A stretch of 64,000 bases of DNA. It comes from Hortaea werneckii. Taxonomy: Eukaryota; Ascomycota; Dothideomycetes; Mycosphaerellales; Teratosphaeriaceae. Each line of letters starts with the position of its first letter. Positions within the stretch are counted from its first letter, which is position 1. The position numbers were made by a program, and so were the translations under genes. A model generated the notes under the pieces. That model searched no databases. It had not been told where the DNA came from and was given only the letters and a program-made list of their open reading frames with translations. The stretch lies in assembly GCA_037044905.1 (NCBI GenBank), contig JBAOKB010000115.1:22059-86058 (forward strand). Reading direction: 5' to 3'. Positions 21,830-34,218 of this stretch are shown one piece after another.

Positions 21830-22823
21830 CCTTCAATGCCTCCCTGGACAGCTCCGACAAGATCTTCTGAAGGGCAGCAGAAGAGATAGGTTAACAGAAG
21901 TAGCAAGCGACAATCCCAATCTTTCTCTCCCGCTTTTACTGTAAGGTACCAACGTGAGTGCGCAGAACATAGTAATAGGTACCTTGCAGCAGAGAAAGGA
22001 GAAAGAAAGGTCAAAGACAACTCCTTTGAAACTCCGGTCCCTCCTTCCCTTCCTAGCAAGCAAGATCGCATAGGGGCTAGGCCGTAGCAGAGCCCTGACA
22101 TTGATCCCGTTTTGAGCAGAAGCGTATTGGCTTATCCTCTTTGGACGGCAGCGAATAGCACCCAGAAAGGAAGGTCTTAGAGAAGTCCCGCCTCCTACGG
22201 CAAAGATGTTGTTGATGAGTAGCTTGTTTGCGGAGACATTAGACCAGATCTCCCGCCGCAATCAATGGGTGTTTGGCGGAAGGTAAAGATGGGAGTGGCT
22301 CGAGCCGTGAAGAGCTCTTAGAGGGACAAAGATGGTTTCTGCCCCGGGTTGTCGGCATACCTAGGAAAAGAGAGGTTCATGTGATTTGAGATATCCTTCT
22401 CGATGGCGGAACGGTGAAGATATGGTGCAAAGACCGATAAGCGAAGCATGACGATCCATCTTGCCATGCAAGAGTTAGAGGAACGAAGGGCAAGAATGCT
22501 TGCTTGTTAGGATGAGACAAGCGGCCGGTCGTGATGACCACTGGCATTTGTCGCTTGAGTAGAGAATTCTGACCAATTTGTTTGCTCAGAGGGCGAGGAT
22601 GTTTCTCTCCCAGCGGAAGCATCCGCCATCGTGCCCAAAGCATGTTCGTGCTACCGGACAAGCTTCTTTTGAACGAGGCGGGGGGACGGTAGTCGTTTGC
22701 TTGCTTGAGGTAAGAAGTCGTCTGCGATCTGAGGTTTCATAGAGTTGCTGTCATCCATACCCAATGCTGCATCGATGGCATCGACGGTCAGGGTGCGAAT
22801 AGCTTTCAGTCATCGATGCAGCA
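21830..22823. other. Upstream region of the rhodopsin-domain gene
   Basis: About 1 kb of non-coding-looking DNA with only spurious short frames. TACCTAGGA (half of the recurring palindrome) is at 22358-22366. No gene seen. Confidence 0.45.
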
Positions 22824-23195
22824 TCATGAACTCTTCGTCGTCGACACCGAAGCAGCAGAGTCCGACATGGTAGAGTCTTTCCGGCGAGATTGGCCGTCCA
22901 GCCCCTGAAAGAGGGCCATCTTGGCCTGCATGTAAGCCCTGATGGCTGCATCGCGCTCGACATCGCTAGAGCTTGTGTGTTTGACAGGTATACCCTCGTT
23001 CCATCGTTCGATAGCTGATAGCTCTCGGTCCTGCAGATACGGATGGGTGCAGCTGCAGATAATGGACTTGCCGAAAGTTTTCGCGTGGGAGGGTTGCTTG
23101 GGTCTTTGGCATCTTTTAGTCTTTCGAGAGGTAGCCATGTCACTCTCGGGATCGGAGTGGTCGAGTTGGTGCTTGGTGGAAGAGCCGGCGACCAT
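22824..23195 (-). CDS. Small hypothetical protein, 123 residues
   Basis: Not recognised. It is a 123-residue frame from the ATG at 23195 with no introns. The N-terminus is basic and Lys/Arg/Pro-rich (ATSRKTKRCQRPKQPSHAKT). The middle holds a CSCTHPYLQDRELSAIERWN segment, and a predicted helix (VERDAAIRAYMQAKMALFQG) precedes a Ser-rich tail. No signal peptide or membrane segment. The ordered, helix-like second half is more protein-like than random frames, but expression is unproven. An overlapping frame in another phase (22751-23296) looks less convincing. Confidence 0.4.
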   Translation of the reverse strand: MVAGSSTKHQLDHSDPESDMATSRKTKRCQRPKQPSHAKTFGKSIICSCTHPYLQDRELSAIERWNEGIPVKHTSSSDVERDAAIRAYMQAKMALFQGLDGQSRRKDSTMSDSAASVSTTKSS

Positions 23196-24800
23196 GATGT
23201 AGATATAGTAGGTGTTCGGGTGTGGGAAGTGTAAATGTCACGCTTCCAGAAGAATGAGACCAGCGAGTTGGAAAAAGCCTGCCACGTTTGCCACACGATA
23301 TATTTGAGAAGGGGTGGTCACAGAAGTGAGACAAGGGCATAATACTATATCACCGAGACCACGTCCTGACCGCCACCAAGCCCAGGGACCACCTAGACAG
23401 GTAGACTTGCCATGCTCGGTAAATGTTGCTTTGGCAAAAACATCTCATTAGCCGCCATTAGGAAGGTTCACGAATCGGACGTTTGGGGGCATTGGAATAA
23501 GATAACGGCGTTCTTACCCCATCTTGCAACAAGAGGAGCATGTGAAAAAAAGTCATTCTACCCGAGAAAATCAATAATTCACGCGCAAAACCCTCTTTGC
23601 TTTCATGAATCAGTCGACGCAAATACCAACCAGCCATGTCTCGTAAAGAGACAGAAGAGCCATGATAGATAAGACTCGGATGAGAAATGTCCAGAATTGG
23701 CCAAGCCTGACAAATAAAGCTCCCATTCGCAAAACATGACTGGTCAGATCTGTAGGTCCGCTAGAGAAATCCTATAGATCGCACGACGCCGGAATAATCA
23801 TCTGCTAGGACCAACAATTATAGTGGAAAGTCAAGGCAGAACGGGGCGGCGGCCGATAGTAGTAGCGGGGGTGTGGGGTGTGAGTTGTAGGAAAACAGCA
23901 TATTCCAAATACATAGATTGAAATTCTGCCCCAGACTAGCATTCCTACGGGAAAGCGGTGGCAAGACTCGTTCGAAGCTCGGGGAAGAGAGGGGGGTTTC
24001 CTTTACAATTAGATGCGAGACGCGGCTGGAGTTTCATCTTCTGTTGTCTATTCTTTCACTTTCGCTAGCGACCTCTGGTGCGCCAGCCGGAGAAGGTGGC
24101 ACATATAGCAGACTACCGCTGACCGTAGGGTTCCGTCCCAAAAAGGCAAAATAATATAAGCGTCACCACAACACCTGCGATTACTCGGCAAAGAGAGAAA
24201 ATTCTGGGGCCGAAGTATTGGAAGCCCCCCGAAAGGCAGAAGTGGTTGAAAAAAAGGGAAATTGGAAGAGAGTTAGGATTAAGCTTTTAGGAACATTTGC
24301 AATTGCACGCAGATGAGACGTCCGTGCTGAACAGCCCGCCCACGCCTTATACCCGCCACGTGTGCGGCGAAACACAGTAGAAGAAGAATACATGAGGTGC
24401 AGCTCTAGCGCCTCGTGCGGTGAGAGATGGCGTCGAGTCGGCGTCGCAGGAGGAGGTTCTAGCGAAAGGAACAGAATCAAGCAGTAGCGTAGAGCTATCA
24501 CTGCAACAAGCCTAGAACATAGACAGATGAGACAGAGTCAGCGCAGATACTCGGCGGGCCCCGAACACGATTTGAGATACCTACGGAATCCGCGCACGTC
24601 CATTGGTGGTGGGTCGGGGGATGGTGTATATCTAGGGTAAGGTATCGTAGGAGGTAGCGTGCAGCTGTCAAATGCAAATACCGGATGCACAAGACAACAT
24701 CCGGCCTGCGTGGGAAGGATTGGAGGATCGAGCTAACGATCTCAATGCACTTTTACATATGTCCACATGTGCGGAAGCGAGTCATGAACCTCCTACTCTA
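23196..24800. other. Gene-poor 1.6-kb region
   Basis: Between the small hypothetical gene and the 3' end of glucosidase II alpha. Short open frames only, none resembling a family. No repeats or RNA genes recognised. Confidence 0.45.
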
Positions 24801-27800
24801 CTACGCAAAGGCAATCTTCCATCCAGAACCAATCTGGACGCCGGGATCGCGTACCACAGCCCACGAAGCCTTGCCCTCCACCTTCTCATGCCACTCCATC
24901 GGAACCATACGCGTCCCCGAGCTCTGCCGGGCTTGCTCCTCGCTGACCTCGACCTCCGTCTTGCCCTTCCAGGACGCGGGCGCACCCACAATGACGATCT
25001 TCTCCACACGCACATTCTCCATCGTCTTAAGATAATCCTTCGTCTTCGTACCAGGCGTCGTTGCCAAGTCCTCACTCATAAGCGAGGACGTGGAGCCCGA
25101 GTACACGAATCGCCGATGGATGTAGGCGCCTTCCTGGAAGTCGAAGCTTTCACCGTCGTCTAGGTACAGCACGCCCTCTGCATCGCCCGAGTGTCCCAGC
25201 ACGATGACCAGGGTGAAGGGATCGTAGCGCATAAGCCCGGAACTCCTACGCGGACGGTCACGACGAGGGATGATATGCCCGCCCTGCATCAGGAGCGGGA
25301 TGTTCTCCAGCGGAGACGCAACGCTGACAGTTCCCGGACCTTCATAGGTCCAGTAGTCGAAATAGTCATAGTAAGTCTCCTTATCAGCCAGGTAGATATC
25401 CTGCGCTTCCTGGCCCTCCCTTGTGACAGGCTTGGCGAGCAAGCCATAGCTACCCAGGTAGAATTGGTCATCGATTCCAAATCCCTTCTCATCACCCGGA
25501 TGCACGTAGTAATGCGGGCGCAGGATCGGGGCGCCCGACACACTAGCCTCATGGAACGCCGTGTACCACGCTGGCAGCAAGCTGTATCTTAGCCGGAGGG
25601 CCTGGGTGATGATAGCCTTGTACGGATCACCTGCCAAGTAGGGCTCGCGTCGGCGGGTGTCGATGTGGGCGTGTCCTCTGAAGAAGGGGTAGAAAGCGCC
25701 GACTTGGTACCATCGGGTCAGAAGCTCTTTGCTCGGGTTGCCAAAGAAGCCTCCAACGTCCGCACCGGCAAACGGAAAGCCGCTAATACCCATGCTCAGT
25801 ACCATTGGGATACTCTCTGCCAGGCGCGGCCAGGCGGCTTGGTTGTCTCCAGTCCACATTGCGCCCATTCTCTGGCTTCCAGAGTAGAATGATCGCGTCA
25901 GGATGAAAGGGCGCACGTTGTGCTTGTCCTCCTCCTTGTCGCGAGCCAAGAGGGCGTCGAACGTGGCATTGACCAGAGTCAAGCCATTGACATTGTGGAT
26001 ATCGCGATGCTCCCAACCACCGTAATGCAAATTGTCCTTGGGCATGGTCGTCTCTGGCCCGTTGAATACAGAGGGTTCGTTCATGTCGTTCCAAATCCAG
26101 ACGTTCTTCATCGTGCCCTTGAATTTGTCATATCGGAAGAGGCCCTTCCACCATTCGCGTGCCTTCGGATTGAAGCAGTCAACCCAGGTGCTGCTCCCCG
26201 GCCAGCACCATCCTTCGTACATGTTACCTTCTTTGTTATTCACGGCCAAACCCTTCGACTTGAGCTCATCGTTGACTGGGTAGTTGTCATTCTTGATGTG
26301 AGGATCAATGATAGCGACAAGTTTCCTCTCATGCTCGTCAAGCTGTTCGTTCATGCCAATCGGGTCAGGGAAGGTCATGGGATCCCATGTAAAGTACTTC
26401 TTGCCATCGGTGTACTCAATGTCAAGCCAGATGACATCGTATGGGATATTGTGCTTGTCGAACTTGCGATCAACGTCCCGCACGTCTTCGTCAGTAACGT
26501 AGTTCCAGCGGCATTGGTGATAAGCGATAGAGAAATGCTGTGGTAGCTGAGTGTATCCTGTCAGCTCGGTGTAGGCACCGATCACATCCTGAGGCTTTGG
26601 TCCGAGGAAGACAAACATGTCTAGGATGCCAGATTCGCTGATCCAGTGCGCTTGCGTGGTGGTCGTGCTACCGACACCAAGACTCAGCGGGTTGGCAGAA
26701 GTTGATTGCTTCGTGATGTCGATCCAGGTCTCGGCAGTGTTAAGCCAGAAGACTCCCACGGTCGAGTCCTTCTTGTGTGCTTGCATGAACGGAATCGAGC
26801 CATAGAGGGTCATGGGGCTGTCCTCTTCGTACTCGAAGACATCGCTGTTGTGTAACCGGTAAGGGTCGCTGTACTTGCCTTCACCACCGCGAGTTTCCTT
26901 CAGTGAGAGAGGGCCAGTGTGCTCAGCGACGCCGTAGACGTGCTGATAGCCCGGGAAGCTGACATCCAAAGCGACGGCTTCCGGACCACGAGGCTTCGTG
27001 TCAGTGGCACCGCCGAAAGATTCATCCCACCAGGTACTCTCGTCTTCGGCCATCTCCTTGTCAGACTCAGCGACAACAGCCTCCTCGCCCTCCTTCTTCT
27101 CCTCCTTGGGCTTCTCGACCTGCTTTCGCCAGTGCTCGACGTTCATAAGTCCCCGGTCGTTGAATCTGATCTGAGTCTCCCCGTCACGCTTGAAGTCGAC
27201 ACCGAAGGGAGAATGGCGAATGATAGCTTCAAACTTGCTCCCAGGCCCGTAGACGACTTTCGTAGTCCCAGCCTCGGTGTCTTTGCTCGTTGCAGCACCC
27301 TTGCTTACAGTGGTACCGCCGACGATCGCCCATTTCTCAGCCTCGTTGTACCTCTGCTTTTTCGCCTTGCTGTTGTGTCTGAGCTCGATCTCGCCTTTCT
27401 GTCTCTTCTCTTCATCGATGCTGACACGGGCAGTTCCCGACTCATAGAACGCGACGGTCAGAGGTAGCCTCACGATTTCATCGGAGTTGATGATCTTCTT
27501 GTTCACAATCCCCGTCAGGATGCCCTGGTCGAACTTGACTGTGCTTTGGTCCAGAATGTAGGGGGACTCCCATTTCGAATCGGATAACGCGGTGTCGGCA
27601 TAGGCGCGGTTACGCTTGCAAAAGCCAGACTGATCGCATGTCTTGAAGTTCTCGTGCTTCACGGACACTGTAGCCGTCAGTCCCAATGCCTCTGCCAGTG
27701 TTGGAATGCGCTGAACGTGTCAATGCCATGGGTAGGCTTACCGGCCGGGGTAATGAATGAACATAATGCTACAATCAAAAGGAGGCTCGTCCAGTTGAAC

Positions 27801-27823
27801 GAGCCCATGGGTGCGAGCTTCAT
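24801..27823 (-). CDS. ROT2: ER glucosidase II alpha subunit (GH31)
   Basis: Catalytic subunit of ER glucosidase II, which trims the two inner alpha-1,3-glucoses from N-glycans during glycoprotein quality control. Exons 27742-27823 and 24801-27667 flank a 74-bp intron and give 982 residues. Exon 1 encodes the signal peptide (NWTSLLLIVALCSFITPA). The mature start VKHENFKTCDQSGFCKRNR is diagnostic of this subunit. The GH31 catalytic motif WIWNDMNEPSVF is near residue 550 with the nucleophile Asp. The second signature GADVGGFFGNPSKELLTRWY is followed by FRGHAHIDTRRREPYL. An acidic Lys/Glu insert (EKPKEEKKEGEEAVVAESDK) is in the N-terminal part. The beta subunit is not in this window. No ER-retention tail is seen, as expected, since the beta subunit carries it. 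Confidence 0.95.
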
Positions 27824-28226
27824 GCTTGAGCCCGATTGCCAGATGGTCCAACAAGAACCGTCACTGACAACCTACTCTAGCACAACATGAGATATTCAAT
27901 GAACATCGAGAACTACATACCTAGGTAGTACGTCAACTTGTCAACATCTCCAGATGGGGGTGCACCGGCCACCTCAGCTCAGGTCCCAGCCGAGACTGGG
28001 AACCCGGCCGACCCGGACCTTCAGTTTCAATGCCGATCGCCTCAGGCATGAATGCATATACAGTCCACGGGTCCATCTGGCCAGGGACCGAGTGCCCCGC
28101 CAGCCCCACGGCGGTCAGTCCAAAAAAACGCTGTACAGGTCAACACCGCCCATCTTCCCTCTTCTTGGCCTGAAAGATTATCCAACTCCGTTCCATACCC
28201 AACCACGACAAACATAACATACCAAG
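27824..28226. promoter_or_regulatory. Divergent glucosidase II / NDK1 promoter region
   Basis: 403 bp between divergent starts, containing one exact TACCTAGGTA palindrome at 27918-27927 and a CA/CT-rich leader before the NDK1 ATG. No gene seen. Confidence 0.55.
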
Positions 28227-28976
28227 ATGTCTACTGAGCAGACGTAGGTGCCACAATGCATTACTGAACCGACAATGAGAGACTGACAGGGTTCACAGCT
28301 TCATCGCCGTCAAGCCGGACGGTGTCCAGGTATGACAGAGACGCATATAGGACTCCGATGCAATAATGTACTGACCGAACCCCCAGCGTGGCCTCGTTGG
28401 CGAGATCATCGGCCGCTTCGAGAGGAGGGGGTACGTTCGCTTTTACATATCTCATTCGGGTCCCATCAACTAATCTCGTTGCAGCTACAAGCTCGCCGCC
28501 ATCAAGCTGGTCACCGCGTCCAAGGAGCACCTCGAGAAGCACTACGAGGACCTGAAGGGCAAGCCGTTCTTCGCTGGCCTCATTGAATGTACGTACACAA
28601 CATTATGAAAGAAGAAGGCATATATGCAAGAACAACTACTGATAACTGGGGTCTAGACATGGCCAGCGGCCCCATCTGCGCCATGGTCTGGGAGGGCCGT
28701 GAGGCTTGCAAGGTTGGCCGTCAGCTCCTCGGCGCCACCAACCCCATGGCTTCCCAGCCAGGCACCATCCGTGGCGACTTCGCCATCGTAAGTCCATCAT
28801 AGGCGCTAGAGACCCAGAAGCAGGCTGCTGACAGTATCTCCTAGGATGTCGGCCGCAACGTCTGCCACGGCTCCGACGGCGTCGAGTCCGCCCAGAAGGA
28901 GATCGCCCTCTGGTTCAAGAAGGAGGAGATCCAAAGCTGGCCCAAGGTTGACGAGCGTTGGGTCTACGAGAAATAG
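28227..28976 (+). CDS. NDK1: Nucleoside diphosphate kinase
   Basis: Transfers the gamma-phosphate between NTPs and NDPs through a phosphohistidine, usually as a hexamer. Six exons (28227-28243, 28299-28329, 28387-28430, 28485-28588, 28657-28787, 28845-28976) with five introns of 54-68 bp give exactly 152 residues, the standard length. The assembled start is MSTEQTFIAVKPDGVQRGLV, with FIAVKPDGVQRGLVGEIIGRF as the nucleotide-site region. The active-site His is H117 in RNVCHGSDGVESA. The protein ends KVDERWVYEK. Every intron keeps frame and has GT-AG ends. The very small first exon (17 nt) is easily missed by gene finders. A highly expressed housekeeping gene in fungi. Confidence 0.95.
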
Positions 28977-29928
28977 ATGCATAACGAAGCAATGACAAGT
29001 GTGGGCAACAAGCAGCATCTGCGCCGTGACTGAAGGAGTTGATACTTAGGAAGAACTCGTGTAGACTCGGCATAGGCTGGTTTTGCATCCGTAGAAATAC
29101 CTTCAAGTGCTTGCAAGAACACTAAAGAACTTCACACCAGTCATGCACACTCGGGCTTGCTGTTCGTCCCCGCGTTGATGAGACACGAGTTCGACTACAC
29201 CTGCGTACAACGAGATATGGACACTGTCAGTTAGATGACTCCATCACGTGTCCCCTGGTTGAGGGTGGTTGGTGACGCATGCCGAACACCACATGACTGC
29301 TGTAAAAAGAACCCGAGCCAGGCTCAAACAACAAGATATGCCCATCGCCTCGTAACCATGCCGATGCCTGTACAGTGCGAACCACTTGAGAGCTTCTACA
29401 GCCTGTCATTGTCCAGACCCTTCACTACCCGACAGTCGCAGGCGAGGAGATGAATATGGAGACAACCAAAACTCCTGTATAAATTCGGCTTCCGACGGCT
29501 GGGAACAATGAGCCTCAAGGAAATAGGATGTGCTGATGAGGAGAAAAGTCTCTCTCTCTCCATGACCCTCTTCGACCATGAGAACGTGCTAGAAAAACAA
29601 TAAGTAAAAACAAACCATGATTGCTTCCCCCATTTCAGGAAAGCTATTCCAAGCCGTGATGATCGTAGAATGCACAAGTCTTGGATCAGAGCCGACATGA
29701 GTTCTTTCTGGAAGACACACACTTCTAGAGATAGCTTAGCCTGATAAAAGACTTCCAAGTCATATTCTAGTGGCCTTCATCCGTCAAGACCAAAGAACGC
29801 CCAGAGGTGAAACCGACGTTACAAGGCACACGGCCAGTAAAGAGATCCGCTCGAGAAAGTTGCTCATTCAATACGTGTTGTCATACCCGCTATGGTGGAA
29901 AGTTAAGAAAGCTAGAATAATAATAAGA
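28977..29928. other. Convergent NDK1/AP-1 mu 3' region
   Basis: About 950 bp between two convergent stop codons. It contains only short unsupported frames. No RNA gene recognised. Confidence 0.45.
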
Positions 29929-31566
29929 CTACGCTGGTTGCGCATCAGGCAATCTGACGGCGATATCGCCAGACTGCGTGATATACCGTACCCATGGGAG
30001 GGAGGGGTATTGTAACTGTGTGCGAAAACAAAGCGTCAGCATTGAAGTGTAACCAGGGGAGGAGATACGGCCGTTTCGGATAGCTTTCGCAACAGCCTTG
30101 CTTCTTTGCATAATGCGAGACGACAGACGAAAAGATTTCAAAATCTTCTTATGTAGGGGAGGGTCGGAGGGACGGGGGTGATAAGAAGTAACAAACGTAC
30201 CTTAGGTTCTATAATCTTCAGATACCGTACTTGGATCCCACTGGTGGTGAAGTAAGGGATTTCAAACTTGACGTTGATAGGGCGTTTTGACTTTCCGGCA
30301 TTGGCGATGCCGCCCATACTACCGCCAAAGCCACCCATCATACCACCGCCTCGCTCCTCGTCGCCCCTGTTCAACAGTAGCACGTTAGCATGATGATCCG
30401 CTGCAAGAGAGCGCTGTGAAAATGTAATGAACCAAAAGAAAAGAAAACAGAGGAGGGGTGAGCCCATACCGAACAGAAGGAAGCCCCAATTCAGCCCGCA
30501 TCAGAAACTCCTTGCCGCCGCCAAATTGCTTGATCTTCCAGACAATCTCTGAGCTCTCCGGCGCATAGTGGACAGATCCAATATTCGTGCGGAAACGCGG
30601 GGTATCCGCATCCTCCGGGACAGGAACATGGATCTCGACATTATTCGCGGTACTTCTCCTCTTAAACTGTGCCTTAGCTTTAAGCATATATTCCACGCGA
30701 CTGCCGCTGTGATTCTCCACCACACATTCCACCCAGATGAGGGGCTTGACCTGGGTGTTGAGGCGGTAAGACATGAGTTCGAACTCGCCGTCGGGCGGGA
30801 TGAAGGAGATGGTGCGGTCATTCTCGAAGCGCGAGAGGCGCACGCACTGGTGGAACTTGACGTCCTCCATCTCGACGCTTTTGCCGCGGGTCGCGCGGCC
30901 CGTGGTCTCGAACATGACTTTGTCGTTCAGGCCAAGGCGCAGCTCGGGCATGCCGGAGAGGTAGCATTTCATTTTGATGGCGCCGAGGATTTCCGAGCGG
31001 AGCACGTTGCCGCTGCTGCTTACGAGCAGGTTTAGTGACTCGACGACATCGAGGAAGACTTCGTTCTTGCGATACCGGATTCCTTCGGAGCGCCAGGAGA
31101 CGGCGTTGGTGACGGCAATAGGCGGGCGGGCTTGGACTTCGAGCTTGTGGGATTCCTGGGTGATGTATTCCTGGAGGATCTTGTGTTCGGTGGTCTGGGG
31201 GTAGCCAAAGTCCATCATCTCGTCGAGGAGCTCGTAGATGACGACGAAGTTGTCCCGGATACTTTCTTCCTCGAGCTCCTTGAAGTACTCGGTGAAGACT
31301 TCGACGATTTTGTGGAGGAAAAGGAGGAGTTCGGCGGCATTGGAGTTGCGCTTTGTTAGGGCAAGCAGGTAGAGGTTGTTGTGGCGGATGTAGAGGTAGT
31401 TGATGCCGTCGGCGGTGAGACAGGGAGGTGCTGAGGAGGTTTCCTCTTCGATCTCGGAGAGCAGGGTGGGAAATCTCTCGACGGCGGAGAGAGGAATGTC
31501 ACCGCGATAGTTGCGGGCCAGGAGGGTCTTGCCCTTGAGGTCGAGGAAGAAGAGCGCTGAGGCCAT
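29929..31566 (-). CDS. APM1: AP-1 clathrin adaptor mu subunit
   Basis: Medium chain of the AP-1 adaptor, which binds tyrosine-based sorting signals for clathrin traffic between trans-Golgi and endosomes. Exons 30470-31566, 30201-30366 and 29929-30015, with introns of 103 and 185 bp, give 449 residues. The N-terminal longin domain starts ASALFFLDLKGKTLLARNYR. The mu-homology domain has SWRSEGIRYRKNEVFLDVVE and the C-terminal signature NYPSLPWVRYITQSGD-like (LQYPSLPWVRYITQSGDIAV), recovered only after the last splice. The motif SWRSEGIRYRKNEVFLDV fits AP-1 rather than AP-2 or AP-3. A Gly/Met-rich insert (RGGGMMGGFGGSMGG) near residue 370 is an addition in the mu-homology domain seen in filamentous fungi (recollection, not checked). 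Confidence 0.92.
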
Positions 31567-32051
31567 TTTGGGAGGTTTTGAGGGCGCCTCAGGCCCGGGG
31601 TAGAGGGGAGTTTGTGGTGCTCTAGAGTGGGAGGGTGGTTGCTACTCCGGGGAGTCCCGCGTCGGTGAAGTGAAGTTGAATCCAGGAGCAGTGGTCTCGT
31701 GATTTGATCGATCCGGGTAGACGCGGTTGGGTGGCTGACGGACCCTTCACTGTATTCGAACTTTGGGTGGATGTTGTAGCGTGTAAATGGGGGTAGAAAT
31801 TGTTTGGCTGCCTCACAATAATTCGAGATAAACACGTACATAGTACCTCCTGCTGTAGCTGGATCCCTTAGCATTGACGATTGCGGAGGTGCTCGGACCA
31901 GCTCGGACGGCCAGATGCCAAGCCTCCGCAAAGCCTACCGCGACCTCATCTGCAGTCTCGCCAACATCGCGCGCTAAACTACTCCTGCCGTCAAGGGAAG
32001 CTATCTACACTTACATAGTAGGCAGGACATTCGTCTTCCCATCCTGCCACT
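31567..32051. promoter_or_regulatory. Divergent APM1/MRP7 promoter region
   Basis: 485 bp between divergent start codons. No gene and no nameable site seen. Confidence 0.5.
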
Positions 32052-32994
32052 ATGCCTCTCGCCACTCCTCTAGCGCCCCGCGCGCCATCCACCGCCACCC
32101 TCTCCCTCCTCTCCAACGCCCTCCGCGACCTCCGTATCTCTCCATCCGGTCCAGCTGCAGCCGCCAGCGTCTTCCAAGCGAGGAACGCCTCTCATCAAGC
32201 CCAAGGTCGAGCAAACAAGGCTAAACAGGGTCCGGGAAAGCGTCTGGGAGCCAAGAAAACAGCCGGTCAATATGTAGTGCCGGGCAACATCTTGTTCAAA
32301 CAGAGAGGTACCCATTGGTTTGCTGGAGATCACTGTTTAATGGTATGTTCGTCCCATAAGCACGTCACATACCCATATCTGCGTGGCGTGTTTTCAAAGC
32401 GTATTTGCTCAAACGAGCATTGCTAATAATCTGTTGCAGGGCCGCGACCACACAATCCACGCCGCAGCGCCAGGCTACGTCCGCTACTACCGCGACCCAA
32501 CCCGCCACCCCAAACGCAAATACATCGGCATCGTCTTCGAAAAGGACCAGAACCTCCCACAACCCGTACACGCCGCGAGGAGACGAAACCTCGGCATGCT
32601 GGCCTACCAGATGCCCTCCAGGGTCGAGGAGCAAATCACCGGCGATCTCGCCGAAGAAGGCGACTCCCCAACCGACGTCCGCCAGCTACCCAACACCCAG
32701 CGCCAGTCGAGCGTAATCAGCACCAACCCACCGCGGGCGGGCAAGAAGGCCGCCGAGGGCATCAAGCTCACGCTACGTCCTGGCTACCAATACCGACAGA
32801 GCAACTACGAGATAGGACGTTCGGCCGAGCGGAAAGAGGCCGCTGCGCAAGCCCGGGGAAAGACGAGCCGGGTGTACACGCAATTCAAACCTGGTGATCG
32901 GTTTGCGGCGTGGCGGAAGAGTTCGGTGAGGGTGGCGAGGAACAATGAGCGGAGGGCTATGGGGAGGGGGAAGAAAGGTTCGGGTAAGAAATAA
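32052..32994 (+). CDS. MRP7: Mitochondrial large-subunit ribosomal protein bL27m
   Basis: Homologue of bacterial L27 at the mitochondrial ribosomal peptidyl-transferase centre. Exons 32052-32342 and 32440-32994 flank a 97-bp intron with a good TGCTAATAA branch region, giving 281 residues. The basic presequence-like N-terminus leads to the L27 core RNASHQAQGRANKAKQGPG, RLGAKKTAGQYVVPGNILFK, RGTHWFAGDHCLMGRDHTIH, AAAPGYVRYYRD and PKRKYIGIVFEK. The long C-terminal extension (about 150 residues, basic) is normal for fungal bL27m. No oddity. Confidence 0.94.
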
Positions 32995-33552
32995 ATGAGG
33001 ACGATTCTATTTTCCCTGAGTCAGAAAAGGGAGGACCTTGATCGGATGCTCGATGAGGTTTTCGGAAAGGCAAAGAAGTGTATGAATACAGAGATCTCGG
33101 AAAAGAAACTTGTACAATTGCCACAGCTTTCCCAGATTCGCTTTCTGTCTCTAATCCGCAGCTCCCGTTACGACATTGTTCTTCGGCATGCTGATTAAGC
33201 GCACAATGGACCGACTATCAAAGAAGAGATTCGATCTGGTATTTGGAAAAAGTGACATCTAAATGGTTGGAAATTCGTCGACAGACTTCGCATGCTATCT
33301 TCGAAATACAATTCGCCAGCCGCCCTTGAAATTTTTCCCTTCCTTAATCCTCGTCGTCGGTCTATGATCCATCTGGACGACGTTTGCAGTGAGCCATGCG
33401 GCGCCGGGAGTTAGTCCAAAGCAACCGGAGATGATCTAGTCGCGCGTAATGATATCAGCGCCATAGTAACTTGCTTCGACCTTGCACCGGCTGTGAAGGG
33501 AAATTGTCTGAGACACAGCAGTAGTCGCCGCACGAGGGGTCAATTCAGCATC
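32995..33552. other. Intergenic region after MRP7
   Basis: 558 bp holding the MRP7 3' end. No gene recognised. A 67-residue frame directly after the MRP7 stop looks like 3' UTR. Confidence 0.4.
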
Positions 33553-34218
33553 TCAGATCTTCCAATCAGCGAGCAAAGATGGACTCTCATGCCCAAACGA
33601 CTTCATCCAGCGCAAAGCCTTGATCGTCGTCTCATAATCGGCTTCCGTTTCACCTACCACCACTCTACTCCCCGACTTCTTCGCGACGACGCTCTGTATG
33701 CAACCGTCCTCGACATCAGTAGGCATTGGTGCTTCTAGCACTGAAAGAGTCTCAGGACTAGCCTCGAGAGTCCTCGGGCCCATCTTGTCAAGACTCGCGA
33801 TCGTGTTGACGAAGCGCCGGAAAGTAGCGGCTCCAAAGTCGTGATGCTCGCCGAGCCAGACGAGGAGGACATGTGCTCTATACTGCATGACTAGGGACCA
33901 GGATTCAACTTTCGGGGACGGTTGGTGACTGCTTCCATCGATGCAGATGACGTCTATCCAGAGCGGTCGAGGAAGATCGGTACGTCTGAATCGCCGTAAA
34001 GCGTCTCCAAGACTGCCGGGTACAGTCATCTCAACGTCGTTGACTACTATATTGTCGGTCCTTGTCGAACGCCGACAATTGTGAGCTACGAACTCATATT
34101 GCAAGTCCGGGTCATTCAGCGGTATGAGCTCGAGTCGGCCTTCAAGCGGTTGCTTAGGTGCGCCGGGATGTAATTGTAGGATGTGAATTTGGTCGTGACT
34201 CATGACTTTAGCTTTCAT
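33553..34218 (-). CDS. Short HET-domain protein or fragment
   Basis: Heterokaryon-incompatibility (HET) domain, found in proteins that trigger cell death after fusion of unlike hyphae. From the first ATG at 34218 it encodes 221 residues; the frame is open to 34437 but only with a GTG start. HET landmarks are present: HILQLHPGAPKQPLEGRLEL, SLGDALRRFRRTDLPRPLWI followed by DVICIDG, and AHVLLVWLGEHHDFGAATFR. The canonical Y-x-x-L-S-Y-x-W-G block is replaced by YEFVAHNCRRS, and DAICINQ is altered to DVICIDG. HET proteins usually exceed 500 residues, so this is truncated or minimal. It sits beside a DUF7580 relic. Likely a decaying gene. Confidence 0.62.
   Translation of the reverse strand: MKAKVMSHDQIHILQLHPGAPKQPLEGRLELIPLNDPDLQYEFVAHNCRRSTRTDNIVVNDVEMTVPGSLGDALRRFRRTDLPRPLWIDVICIDGSSHQPSPKVESWSLVMQYRAHVLLVWLGEHHDFGAATFRRFVNTIASLDKMGPRTLEASPETLSVLEAPMPTDVEDGCIQSVVAKKSGSRVVVGETEADYETTIKALRWMKSFGHESPSLLADWKI

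Noticed and set aside
25920..26546. 208-codon frame opposite glucosidase II alpha
   Set aside because: Antisense shadow of the GH31 catalytic region; no family resemblance of its own.
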